DNA of 64,000 nt, taken from CALBPI01 sp039033995. Lineage in GTDB: Bacteria > Pseudomonadota > Gammaproteobacteria > Steroidobacterales > Woeseiaceae. Shown piece after piece: positions 34,209 to 43,218 of the stretch. How positions within the stretch are numbered: the stretch's first letter is position 1; each line of letters starts with the position of its first letter. The DNA is taken from NCBI GenBank assembly GCA_039033995.1, contig JBCCBP010000007.1, positions 39,436 through 103,435 on the forward strand. The letters run 5' to 3'. The notes beneath the pieces were generated by a model. That model was not told the origin of the DNA. It ran no database searches and was given only the letters and a program-made list of their open reading frames with translations. The position numbers were made by a program, and so were the translations under genes.

Positions 34209-36438
34209 GCGCGGTCCGACCGGCGGTCGCCGTTGCCGATTCCGTGGCGGCACGGACATGCGGTGCAAACTTGTCCGCCTTCATGTAGCCAACGACCTGA
34301 TAGCCCGGCCGCTCAACGCCATCCGGGCCAAAGAATATGATCGACGGAGGACCAAAGATACCGAAGCGTTTTAGCAATGCCTGGTCGTCGTTGTCATTGG
34401 CCGTCACGTCAGCCTGCAACAGGACAGTGTTATCCAGCGCGTTGATGACACCGGCATCCGTAAACGTATATTTCTCCATTTCCTTGCACGACACGCACCA
34501 GTCTGCGTAGAAATCGAGCATCACTGATTGCCCGTTCTGATTGGCATCCGCGATGGCCCGCTCGAGGTCGCCCACCGTTTTGATGCGTGCGAACTGGAGT
34601 TCCGGATGCGTCTCCGCAACCGCGGCACCACCGCGATTGGCGAGGAGCGAGCCTTCCAGCGGACGCAGTGGGTCTTGGCCGCCGGTGGTGGCACCGACAA
34701 ATAGCAGCGCGCCGTAGAGCATCGCCAACATGCCGAAGCCTTTGCCAAACTTTTGACCGCCTGTCGGTTGTGGCGCCAGCGGTGTCAACGCGCCCAGATG
34801 CACACCGGCCATGAAGATTAGGATCGCCCATAGCAGCAGCACAACTTCGCCCGGTAGCAAACGCGCGAGCATCCAGATAGCGAGGCCCAGCATGACGAAG
34901 CCAAAGCCTTGTTTGACCGATTCCATCCAGGGCCCAACCTTTGGCATCAGGCGCCCGGCGGACGCGCCGACAACCAGCAATGGCGTGCCCATACCCATCG
35001 ACAGCGAGAACAGAGCCAGGCCACCACGGAATACGTCACCCGATTGTCCGATGACGGCGAGCGCGGCCACGAGGGGCGGTGCCACACAGGCTGTCACCAC
35101 CAACGACGACAACGCGCCCATGACAAAAGCACCGACAGCGGTACCGCTCTTCTGGTTGCCGGAAACTGTGGCGAGCTTGGTTTGGATGGCGGACGGCATC
35201 TGCAGATTAAAGACACCGAACATGCTGAGCGCCAATAGGACAAAGAGTCCTGCGAAGGTCGCCAGAATCCACGGTTGCTGAAATACGGTCTGAGCCTGCT
35301 GGCCCGCCGCAGCGAACAAAGCACCGGCAATCGTGTAGGTCAGCGCCATGCCCAGCACGTAGAGCAATGCCAGCGTGAAGCCACGCATCGGCGTGACGTT
35401 TTCGCCATCGCCGGCAATGATGCCCGACAAGATCGGCACCATTGGCAACACGCAGGGTGTCAACGATAGCACCAGCCCTGCCGCGAAAAACGTACCGAGG
35501 ACCAGCAACAGGTTGCCGCTGCTGATCAATGCGGCGAGTTTGTCCTGTTCGGAGACCGGTCCGCTATCTGCCAGCGCGGCCACGTCGACGCCGGCACCGG
35601 CGGGCAGGCTGATATCAAACTGGCGTTCGATCGGGTTGAAACAAATACCGTCCTCTTCACAACCCTGATAACGCAGGGTGAGTGTCTGGACACTGGCATC
35701 GGTGTTTTCGCGAGCGATGGCGAACGTGGCGAACACGCCGTCGTAATACACTTCGGTATCGCCGAAATACTCGTCGCTCTTGGGCTCGCCTGTCGGTAGA
35801 TCAACATCGACAATGCGCAAACCGGGCGCTGCGAAGTTCGCCTGGATTTCCGTTTTGTACAGATAATGATCGGGCGCAATCTGCCAGCCGATCTCGATAC
35901 TGTCGGCTGCCACTCGGGTAACGATCGGTGCGAATGCCTGATCAGGGTCCAGGCTTGTGGTCGACAATGCGGTAGCAAATGGTGTGTCGCCAACGATTGA
36001 TTTGCTCGACGACGCCGCCGCGGCTAGTGCGACCGGATAGCGTTGGGTTGTCGGCGGGAAGCAGATACCGAATTCCGATGAGCAACCCTGTGAGCGAATG
36101 ACCAGCGTGGCCTCGCTGGCGTTGCCTGAATACGGGATTCTGACCTGAAAATCTTCCGGGTAAATCTGTTGCTCGCCGAAAAACTCATCCGAGTGGTCCT
36201 CGCCACGCGGCATCAGCGGCTCGCCCAGCGTGGCACCAGCATCGTCTAGTGACAGTTTGATTTTTTCGCGGTACAGGTAATAGCCGGGCAGCACGCGCCA
36301 GTCGATCACGATTTCGTCGCCTTCAACGGCAATGGCATGAGTGAATGCCTGGTCGGCCGGTACCAGTTCGTCCGCTGCCCAGGCCGTGGCTGTGATGGCC
36401 AGTAGGCCGAGCAGTAGCAGTCGTCGCAAAATGTTCAT
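34204..36438 (-). CDS. dsbD: Thiol:disulfide interchange protein DsbD with two N-terminal alpha domains
   Basis: Transfers electrons from cytoplasmic thioredoxin across the inner membrane to periplasmic proteins. Order: signal peptide (about 1-21, ending AWAAD); first DsbD-alpha domain with Cys119/Cys126 in QGCSSEFGIC; second alpha-like domain with Cys260/Cys266 in QGCEEDGIC; eight-helix membrane domain with the redox cysteines in LTPCVLPMVP and TACVAPPLVAAL; C-terminal thioredoxin domain with DWCVSCKEME. E. coli DsbD has one alpha domain and 565 residues; this one has 744. TrxA, its electron donor, is encoded in the window. ATG start; divergent from groES. Confidence 0.93.
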   Translation of the reverse strand: MNILRRLLLLGLLAITATAWAADELVPADQAFTHAIAVEGDEIVIDWRVLPGYYLYREKIKLSLDDAGATLGEPLMPRGEDHSDEFFGEQQIYPEDFQVRIPYSGNASEATLVIRSQGCSSEFGICFPPTTQRYPVALAAAASSSKSIVGDTPFATALSTTSLDPDQAFAPIVTRVAADSIEIGWQIAPDHYLYKTEIQANFAAPGLRIVDVDLPTGEPKSDEYFGDTEVYYDGVFATFAIARENTDASVQTLTLRYQGCEEDGICFNPIERQFDISLPAGAGVDVAALADSGPVSEQDKLAALISSGNLLLVLGTFFAAGLVLSLTPCVLPMVPILSGIIAGDGENVTPMRGFTLALLYVLGMALTYTIAGALFAAAGQQAQTVFQQPWILATFAGLFVLLALSMFGVFNLQMPSAIQTKLATVSGNQKSGTAVGAFVMGALSSLVVTACVAPPLVAALAVIGQSGDVFRGGLALFSLSMGMGTPLLVVGASAGRLMPKVGPWMESVKQGFGFVMLGLAIWMLARLLPGEVVLLLWAILIFMAGVHLGALTPLAPQPTGGQKFGKGFGMLAMLYGALLFVGATTGGQDPLRPLEGSLLANRGGAAVAETHPELQFARIKTVGDLERAIADANQNGQSVMLDFYADWCVSCKEMEKYTFTDAGVINALDNTVLLQADVTANDNDDQALLKRFGIFGPPSIIFFGPDGVERPGYQVVGYMKADKFAPHVRAATESATATAGRTAL

Positions 36439-36602
36439 GAATAAGGTGCCTTGAACGTCAAGTTGGGCGATTAGACCTAAGTTGTCATCATTTTATCGCA
36501 GCTACGATAACGGATTGTGCTCATCCACTCTGTTGCGCCTGTCTCGTTTTGGCGCCGACATTCAGGGCAGGGATTTGTAGGCAATCGCCGACGATTTGAC
36601 CC

Positions 36603-36630
36603 TTGAATTGTCAATTTTCGTCTATATCAT
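36603..36630 (+). promoter_or_regulatory. groESL promoter
   Basis: TTGAAT (36603-36608), 16 bases, then TATCAT (36625-36630). The CTTGAA start also resembles a sigma-32 -35 element. Transcription would start inside the adjoining CIRCE operator. Confidence 0.6.
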
Positions 36631-36656
36631 TAGCACTCCTTGCGGTTGAGTGCTAA
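36630..36656 (+). promoter_or_regulatory. CIRCE operator (HrcA binding site)
   Basis: Perfect match to the consensus: TTAGCACTC, nine bases, GAGTGCTAA. It overlaps the predicted groESL transcript start, as expected for repression by HrcA and relief on heat shock. HrcA itself is not in the window. Confidence 0.95.
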
Positions 36657-36721
36657 CAAGTCGCTCGGGCATAAACGAAATATTATTGAAATTCAAATAC
36701 TTGGAATAGGAGACATCATCG

Positions 36722-37012
36722 ATGAACATTCGTCCGCTTCATGATCGCGTCATCATTAAGCGCATGGAGGAAGAGCGCACCTCACCTGGTGGAATCGTAC
36801 TTCCCGATGCGGCAACCGAAAAACCGGTCAAGGGCGAGGTGATTGCCGTTGGTAACGGCAAGATCCTGGAAAACGGTGAAGTCCGGGCTTTGGATGTCAA
36901 AGCCGGCGATAAAGTGCTGTTCGGCAAGTACAGCGGCACCGAAGTCAAAGTCGACGGCGAAGAGCTGTTGGTCATGAAAGAAGACGACATCATGGCCGTC
37001 ATCGAAGGCTAA
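36722..37012 (+). CDS. groES: Co-chaperonin GroES
   Basis: Heptameric lid of the GroEL folding chamber. MNIRPLHDRVIIKRMEEE, the mobile loop ERTSPGGIVLPDAATEKP and VLFGKYSGTEVKVDGEELLVM are typical; 96 residues as in E. coli (97). GGAG ribosome binding site. Followed by groEL after 62 bp; controlled by the CIRCE site upstream. Confidence 0.98.
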   Translation: MNIRPLHDRVIIKRMEEERTSPGGIVLPDAATEKPVKGEVIAVGNGKILENGEVRALDVKAGDKVLFGKYSGTEVKVDGEELLVMKEDDIMAVIEG

Positions 37013-37074
37013 TCGGTAGCTTTCCAAAGCTCTTTCACTTCATACATAAGCTTAGTAAATAAGGAATAGTCAAA

Positions 37075-38718
37075 ATGGCTGCTAAAGAAGTACGTTTTGG
37101 TGACGAAGCCCGTCACAAAATGTTTGCCGGCGTCAATGTTCTGGCAAACGCTGTAAAAGTTACCCTCGGTCCGAAAGGTCGTAACGTTGTTCTGGACAAG
37201 AGCTTCGGTGCGCCGACGGTGACCAAAGACGGTGTCTCCGTCGCGAAAGAGATCGAACTTGAGGACAAGTTCGAGAACATGGGCGCACAGATGGTCAAGG
37301 AAGTCGCTTCACAGACTTCAGATGTTGCCGGTGATGGCACGACCACGGCGACCGTTTTGGCGCAGGCGATCCTTCGCGAAGGTTTGAAGTCCGTTGCCGC
37401 TGGCATGAACCCGATGGACCTGAAGCGCGGCATCGACAAAGCTGCTGGCGTACTCGTCGGCGAGCTGAAGAAACTGTCTAAGCCCTGCGAAGATGACAAG
37501 GCAATCGCACAGGTCGGCACCATCTCTGCGAACTCAGATTCTGAAATCGGCGAGATCATTGCAGAAGCGATGGAGAAAGTCGGCAAAGAAGGTGTGATCA
37601 CCGTCGAGGAAGGTTCTGGCCTTGCGAACGAACTGGAAGTTGTAGAAGGCATGCAGTTTGACCGTGGCTATCTGTCGCCTTACTTCATCAGCGATCAGAA
37701 CAGCCAGACCGCAGATCTCGACAACCCGTTCATCCTGTTGTTCGACAAAAAAATCTCCAACATCCGTGACCTGCTGCCGCTGCTGGAAGGCGTCGCCAAA
37801 TCAGGTCGTCCACTGGTCATCATTGCCGAAGATGATGAGGGCGAAGCGCTGGCGACGTTGGTTGTGAACAACATCCGCGGCATCGTTAAAGTTGCTGCAG
37901 TTAAGGCGCCGGGCTTCGGTGACCGTCGCAAAGCCATGCTGCAAGACATCGCGATCCTGACCGGTGGTCAGGTCATCTCTGAAGAAGTTGGACTGTCGCT
38001 TGAGAAAGCAACGCTTGAAGATCTGGGCGAGGCGAAGAAAGTGCAGATCAGCAAAGAGAACACGACCATCATCGATGGTGCTGGTTCGGCCGGTGACATC
38101 AAAGGTCGCGTTGAACAAATCAACCGCGAGATCGAAGACTCAAGCTCCGACTATGACCGTGAGAAGCTGCAAGAGCGTGTGGCCAAACTGGCCGGCGGTG
38201 TTGCTGTCATCAAGGTGGGTGCGGCGACTGAGGTCGAGATGAAAGAGAAGAAAGCACGTGTCGAAGATGCGCTGCATGCGACTCGCGCTGCCGTTGAAGA
38301 AGGTGTTGTACCTGGCGGTGGTGTTGCACTGATCCGCGCTGTCAAAGCAGCCGGTGATTTCGAAGGTGATAACGCTGAGCAGACCGTCGGTATCAACATC
38401 CTGCGTCGCGCGGTTGAAGAGCCGCTGCGCCAGATCGTCAGTAATGCCGGTGGCGATGCATCTGTCGTCCTGAATGCGGTAGCTGCTGGTGAAGGTAACC
38501 ACGGTTACAACGCAGCCAATGGCGAGTACGGCGACATGATCGACTTCGGTATCCTGGATCCGACGAAGGTCACGCGCTTTGCACTGCAAAACGCCGCTTC
38601 GGTCTCGGGCTTGTTGCTGACCACCGAAGCGATGGTTGCCGATGCGCCTAAGGACGAAGCAGCAGCGCCTGCGATGCCTGACATGGGCGGCATGGGCGGT
38701 ATGGGCGGCATGATGTAA
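37075..38718 (+). CDS. groEL: Chaperonin GroEL
   Basis: ATP-driven folding chamber of two seven-membered rings. The ATP-binding loop VTLGPKGRNVVLDKS, the catalytic DVAGDGTTTATVLAQ, and the C-terminal GGM repeats (ending MGGMGGMGGMM) are all present; 547 residues is standard. AAGGA upstream of the ATG. A strong terminator follows at 38761. Confidence 0.99.
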   Translation: MAAKEVRFGDEARHKMFAGVNVLANAVKVTLGPKGRNVVLDKSFGAPTVTKDGVSVAKEIELEDKFENMGAQMVKEVASQTSDVAGDGTTTATVLAQAILREGLKSVAAGMNPMDLKRGIDKAAGVLVGELKKLSKPCEDDKAIAQVGTISANSDSEIGEIIAEAMEKVGKEGVITVEEGSGLANELEVVEGMQFDRGYLSPYFISDQNSQTADLDNPFILLFDKKISNIRDLLPLLEGVAKSGRPLVIIAEDDEGEALATLVVNNIRGIVKVAAVKAPGFGDRRKAMLQDIAILTGGQVISEEVGLSLEKATLEDLGEAKKVQISKENTTIIDGAGSAGDIKGRVEQINREIEDSSSDYDREKLQERVAKLAGGVAVIKVGAATEVEMKEKKARVEDALHATRAAVEEGVVPGGGVALIRAVKAAGDFEGDNAEQTVGINILRRAVEEPLRQIVSNAGGDASVVLNAVAAGEGNHGYNAANGEYGDMIDFGILDPTKVTRFALQNAASVSGLLLTTEAMVADAPKDEAAAPAMPDMGGMGGMGGMM

Positions 38719-38760
38719 ATCGCGTATGCGATGACTCAGCCGGCCTACCGGCCAGCCAAG

Positions 38761-38790
38761 GCCCCACACTTCGGTGTGGGGCTTTTTTTT
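38761..38790 (+). terminator. groESL intrinsic terminator
   Basis: Nine-base perfect stem GCCCCACAC/GTGTGGGGC closed by a TTCG tetraloop and followed by eight T residues. Confidence 0.97.
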
Positions 38791-38860
38791 GTTTCAAGAA
38801 CAGTCAGTTTTGGCCGCTAACGATCCTCTAGCGATAGTGCACTTTGAGCGATTTGAGGTA

Positions 38861-40735
38861 GTGAGTCAGCAAACCAAAACCGCCAAACCCCAGGCAAGTG
38901 AATCAGGCAAGGTCCGAATACCGACACGCGCTTTTCATTTGCCATTCGTTGAAGTGGTGTTGTGCTATGTCGGCACAACGTTAATTCTCGTTGCCTGCTC
39001 AAGACTTCCCGCTGGTCCTTCGTTATGGATTGCGCCGGCGTTCGGCATTGTAGGCATCCTGCATCACTGGTGGGGACGACGCGCGCTACGGCAGGGACGC
39101 CTGCCGCAGAGTATTGCATCGCTTTACCTGATAATGGGCGACATGGCGATCCACCTGCTACTGGGATGGGTCGCTTCGTCGATGCTTTGGTATGTGGCGC
39201 TCGTCATACTGTTCGTCACCGCCTCGGGTTCAGCCTATTTGCGTTTCGCGCAACTACTGGTGCCGATTGCGTTCGCCACGGCTGTACTCGTACCGATCGT
39301 CGCGGTTCGCGGTCTAGCGGTGCCTGCCCTCGACTCGCCGCTGGCAATGCTGGTTGTACCGTTTGCATTTGCCTATGTGTTGGTTGGTTGCGCGATCACC
39401 GGGTATCGTGGTGCTGTGGCGCGAAAGAAGCATCAATACGCTAGTCGCGCTTTACGCGAGGCGCTCGCTACGTTGAAGACGAAGGAGGCGGAGCTCAAAG
39501 CCCAGCGCGATGCCCTCGAAGTCGAGGTTCAGCGACGGACGGCGGAGCTCGAAACGGCCAAGTCAGAGGCTGAACGCGCCAATCTTGCCAAGAGCCGTTT
39601 CCTCGCCAACATGTCGCATGAAATTCGCACACCGTTGAACGGTATTCTGGGTATGACCGAAGTCCTCGGTGACACCGTACTGAGCGAAGAGCAGCAAGAC
39701 ATGTTGTCGACCGTGAATGCGAGCGGTCGTTCGCTGCTGACGATCGTGAACGACATTCTCGACCTTTCGAAAGTGCAGGTGGGCGAGATGACCCTCCGCC
39801 GTGAAGCTGTCAACCTGCATCGCGCTTTGACGCGTACCGTCGAGTTGTTTCGTGGCGTTGCGCAACAACGCGGTCTGACTGTGCACTTTGACTATCCCGA
39901 TGAGGCACCACGCCTTGTCGAAGCAGATCCGGTCCGGATTCGCCAGATTGTATCGAATCTTGTCAGCAACGCGATCAAGTTTACGGAAGCAGGCGCAGTC
40001 ACGCTGCGTGTTAAAGGACCGGTTGCGCCTGACTCAATATGGCAAATTGTCGTCGAGGACACTGGTATTGGGATCGCCGCCGATCAAATTGAGTCGGTAT
40101 TTGGTGCGTTTTCACAGGTCGATGATGGGTCAACACGCCGTTACGAAGGTACCGGTCTCGGTCTCGCCATCAGCCGTGAACTCGCGCGCTTGTTTGGCGG
40201 TGACATTACCGTCGCATCGACGCTAGGTCGCGGCACAGTATTTACGGTGGCGCTGCCGTTGCCAGTCTGCGCGGAGCAACAAATCGTCGATGTGGTGCCG
40301 CCATCATCCTCGCCGACTGCCTGTGAATTCGGCTGCCATGTTTTGGTCGTTGAGGACAATAGCGTCAATCAACGGGTCGTCACCGCGATGCTTGAGCGGC
40401 TCGGTTGTCGGGTGTCGATTGCTGCATCGGGTGATGAGGCGTTAACCCGGTTCGCCGCAAACGAGGCAGACCTGATTCTGATGGATTGTCAGATGCCGGT
40501 GATGGATGGTTTTGAAGCGACACGGGCCTTGCGCGAGCGTGAAGCGGCATCGATAAGCTCGCGGCGCGTGCCGATTATTGCGCTGACCGCTAACGCGATG
40601 GCGGGCGACAAAGAACGATGTCTAAGCGCGGGTATGGACGACTATCTGACCAAGCCGGTGCGCGCCGATGACCTGCGTGGCGTGTTGACGCGCTGGTACA
40701 CACCGCCGGCAGAGGCTGCTATTGCCGGCGCATGA
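38861..40735 (+). CDS. Membrane hybrid histidine kinase with intact receiver (HK1)
   Basis: Sensor kinase: about six membrane helices (roughly residues 25-195), a coiled coil, HisKA with FLANMSHEIRTPLNG (His253), ATPase domain with NLVSNAIKFT, EDTGIGIAA and GTGLGLAIS, then a complete receiver with VVEDNSVNQ, phospho-acceptor Asp542 in LMDCQMPVMDG and the lysine in YLTKPV. The stimulus is unknown: no PAS or periplasmic sensor domain, so the helical domain is the likely sensor. The frame is open back into the groESL terminator; GTG at 38861 is one possible start, others (GTG 38837, TTG 38810) cannot be excluded. First gene of the six-gene plus-strand run. Confidence 0.85.
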   Translation: MSQQTKTAKPQASESGKVRIPTRAFHLPFVEVVLCYVGTTLILVACSRLPAGPSLWIAPAFGIVGILHHWWGRRALRQGRLPQSIASLYLIMGDMAIHLLLGWVASSMLWYVALVILFVTASGSAYLRFAQLLVPIAFATAVLVPIVAVRGLAVPALDSPLAMLVVPFAFAYVLVGCAITGYRGAVARKKHQYASRALREALATLKTKEAELKAQRDALEVEVQRRTAELETAKSEAERANLAKSRFLANMSHEIRTPLNGILGMTEVLGDTVLSEEQQDMLSTVNASGRSLLTIVNDILDLSKVQVGEMTLRREAVNLHRALTRTVELFRGVAQQRGLTVHFDYPDEAPRLVEADPVRIRQIVSNLVSNAIKFTEAGAVTLRVKGPVAPDSIWQIVVEDTGIGIAADQIESVFGAFSQVDDGSTRRYEGTGLGLAISRELARLFGGDITVASTLGRGTVFTVALPLPVCAEQQIVDVVPPSSSPTACEFGCHVLVVEDNSVNQRVVTAMLERLGCRVSIAASGDEALTRFAANEADLILMDCQMPVMDGFEATRALREREAASISSRRVPIIALTANAMAGDKERCLSAGMDDYLTKPVRADDLRGVLTRWYTPPAEAAIAGA

Positions 40736-40867
40736 CAATCACTTGCATCGGTAATTGAATCGTCTTTTTCCGATGATTCTGCATTGCTGTCACTAATTCG
40801 GGTGACAGGCTGCACGGTGTCGCATTGCTACTGTCTCGTCCCATAACAATCGTTGTGGGAGCGAGCC

Positions 40868-43192
40868 GTGAAACTAGTCAAGATGATCGTCGTCAGCCTG
40901 ACCATCGGAGCGATGATAGGTTGTGTATATGTACCTAACGTCACCGTCAAAGGTGAAGGCTACAACAGTTGTATCAGACTGGATCGCGAACCCGTCGCCG
41001 ACCAGGACGAGGCGCGTTGCGGCGCAAGTGTGTCCGCGACAACCAAGACCGGGACGTTCCACAAGCAAGTCGATCGTGAACTTGATAGCGATATGGTGCT
41101 GGTCACCGTCGGTGCGCAATTTGCCGAGAAGCTCCCCGTTTCAAGTTGCCTCTGGGTAGGTAGTAGCCAGTTTGGTGGTACTGAGGTCATCGCGCCACAG
41201 TATGAAAGCCTGTTTCAGTGGGAGGAAGTCGGCGATCCAAATCGGCAGATTGGTGATGGGCCACGGTCAGCCTGCAGGCTCGATGTCATGTATCCGCGCC
41301 AGCAGACTGACCTGAGCGGTGACGACGTCATTCGCACATGCGCCGCTCGGTTTTTCGGCAATATCCAGTCTGGCATTCAGACCGATACGTCGATCTTTTT
41401 CAATGGCTTTAAGTCGACTTGCGATGTTCCGGACCTCCGCGAGGAGCCGAACCTCGTCGTTAGCGAGCTCGTTGCTGGTGTATTACCCAATGATGGATAC
41501 GGACTGTGTGGCAGCACGGTACCTACGCAGTTCGAAACGATCGACCTCGGCAATCCCGCCGGCGCTTGTTCGCAAGTCGGCGTCCGAACGGACGGCACTG
41601 CTTCGTTTGAAAAACAAGTGATGCCGCGACGCGATCAGCAGTTGCATATTCGAAACACCGTCGGTGTGGTCGATCAGGAGCGTCGGCTCTGGCCGCGGAT
41701 ACATACCGTTGTCGACAAACGTACCATCGCGCGGCCATTAACGTTCCAAGACGATGGCGCGCATTGGCAGGTCGACGTGTTGAAGGCCGACGCCAATGGT
41801 GCGCGATGGCTTGAAAACTTCACCGAGTTCGTGCGCATCGACGCGATTCGCGTGTTCTCTGTGCAATCTCGTACCGTCGATGTTCGAGAGTACTTACCGC
41901 TGGATGGCGCGCAGCTGCGTGTCGTAGATAGTGATAGCGGCAGCGACACGCCGATACTGTGCAGCCCCGAATCGGATGTGTTCGAGATGGTGGCCTGCGA
42001 TATCGATGCAACGCCAACCTACGCTATCAATACGCTGCGTGAATCGACAGGCCCGCTGACCACGCCGCTCAGCTGGCAAGTCGTTGCTGACGGACTCGAG
42101 GACAACGGGCGAGAGTGGTATATCGAGTTTGAGTTGGACTCGGTGTTCCGCACCATGGGCGCTACGATTGCCGCGGATCGTGAGTTTGTCGACTTTGGCA
42201 ATGTGTCGCAGACCGATGTGCGTTCGGAGCCGCTACTGGTTAACAGTGTCGGCAGCGGTCATTTCGTGGTCGATACGGTTGAAATAGATCCAACCTTTGG
42301 CGACGCCACTTCGTTCCGCGTCCATCGTTTGGATGACCCAGTCGATGTCCCGCATCCTGTTATCGCGACGCATACGGAAAACGGTGGTATCCATTTGTCG
42401 CAAGCTGGCTGGGATACGCCAGTCGATATCAGCGCGATCGAAGAGCAGGGTGAGTTTGTTATGGTGCCGCGTCCACGGCTCGACGGCACCGACCTCGAAG
42501 TGCTGGGTGTGCCGATGGTGTTCACCGGTAATGTGCCTGTCGTTCAGGGCACGAACATCGATACGGCCGGCCTCTTGGCGGGTGGCGATCAGAGTTATCC
42601 GCTCCGCTATCAGGCTTTCGTTGAGTGGCCATTGCCACGAACGCTTGCACCGACAGACAGTCGCGCGTTGACCCTTGAAGTCCGCCCGCAACGCGTCGGT
42701 GAGCTCAAAGGCCAGCTCCTGGTATCGGGCTATCCGCTGCACACACCGTCGAATCGCCAAACGATAGCGGTGCCACTGTCCGCCTACGGTGCCGTCGGCC
42801 CGCAAGCGGATGTATTCCCAACAAGCCTCGGCTTTCCTTATGGCGCTCGACGCGTAGGCACACGCAACGCCATTGTTGTGAGCTGGGGTGATGCAGATGT
42901 GGTGATCGATAGCGTCGAGTTGCTCGATGGTGTCGCGCATGGCGCCGCAGGTGACGCGAACAATTTCTCGCTCGACTATGCGCCGCCGAAGAATACCTCG
43001 GTCCAACCCGGCGCGTCGCACAACGTGGCTGTGAGTTATACGCCAGGCTGCTTCTATGAAATGCCGCTGGGTGCTGAGCATCGTGCCGTCTTGCGTATTG
43101 CGACCAGCGTCGGTGACTACGACATCCCACTGACCGGTGATCCCGCACGATGGGTCAACAGTGACGCAAGTGGCTGTGGATTCGGAAACTGA
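40868..43192 (+). CDS. Large lipoprotein with choice-of-anchor-D/ASH-like domains
   Basis: 774 residues. A lipoprotein signal ends at MIGC with Cys19; residue +2 is Val, so outer-membrane sorting is expected. The middle (about residues 430-530) and the C-terminal part (about 645-770) carry beta-sandwich units with DFGNVSQTDVRSEPLLVNS and LGFPYGARRVGTRNAIVVS, resembling choice-of-anchor D/ASH-type repeats found in secreted proteins. Several Cys are scattered through the N-terminal half, suiting an oxidising compartment. No enzyme motif seen. GTG start at 40868 with GGGAG upstream; the frame also has a TTG at 40853. Followed after 26 bp by another lipoprotein. Confidence 0.65.
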   Translation: MKLVKMIVVSLTIGAMIGCVYVPNVTVKGEGYNSCIRLDREPVADQDEARCGASVSATTKTGTFHKQVDRELDSDMVLVTVGAQFAEKLPVSSCLWVGSSQFGGTEVIAPQYESLFQWEEVGDPNRQIGDGPRSACRLDVMYPRQQTDLSGDDVIRTCAARFFGNIQSGIQTDTSIFFNGFKSTCDVPDLREEPNLVVSELVAGVLPNDGYGLCGSTVPTQFETIDLGNPAGACSQVGVRTDGTASFEKQVMPRRDQQLHIRNTVGVVDQERRLWPRIHTVVDKRTIARPLTFQDDGAHWQVDVLKADANGARWLENFTEFVRIDAIRVFSVQSRTVDVREYLPLDGAQLRVVDSDSGSDTPILCSPESDVFEMVACDIDATPTYAINTLRESTGPLTTPLSWQVVADGLEDNGREWYIEFELDSVFRTMGATIAADREFVDFGNVSQTDVRSEPLLVNSVGSGHFVVDTVEIDPTFGDATSFRVHRLDDPVDVPHPVIATHTENGGIHLSQAGWDTPVDISAIEEQGEFVMVPRPRLDGTDLEVLGVPMVFTGNVPVVQGTNIDTAGLLAGGDQSYPLRYQAFVEWPLPRTLAPTDSRALTLEVRPQRVGELKGQLLVSGYPLHTPSNRQTIAVPLSAYGAVGPQADVFPTSLGFPYGARRVGTRNAIVVSWGDADVVIDSVELLDGVAHGAAGDANNFSLDYAPPKNTSVQPGASHNVAVSYTPGCFYEMPLGAEHRAVLRIATSVGDYDIPLTGDPARWVNSDASGCGFGN

Positions 43193-43218
43193 ATTCGGGC
43201 GTCACCAGGAGATTAATC

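Noticed and set aside
38774..38860. Upstream extension of HK1 to the first available codon
   Set aside because: It would start inside the groESL terminator stem, and has no ribosome binding site there.
42233..43081. 282-codon minus-strand open frame inside the anchor-D-like lipoprotein
   Set aside because: The plus-strand gene has a signal peptide and repeat domains; the antisense frame has neither start signal nor motif.
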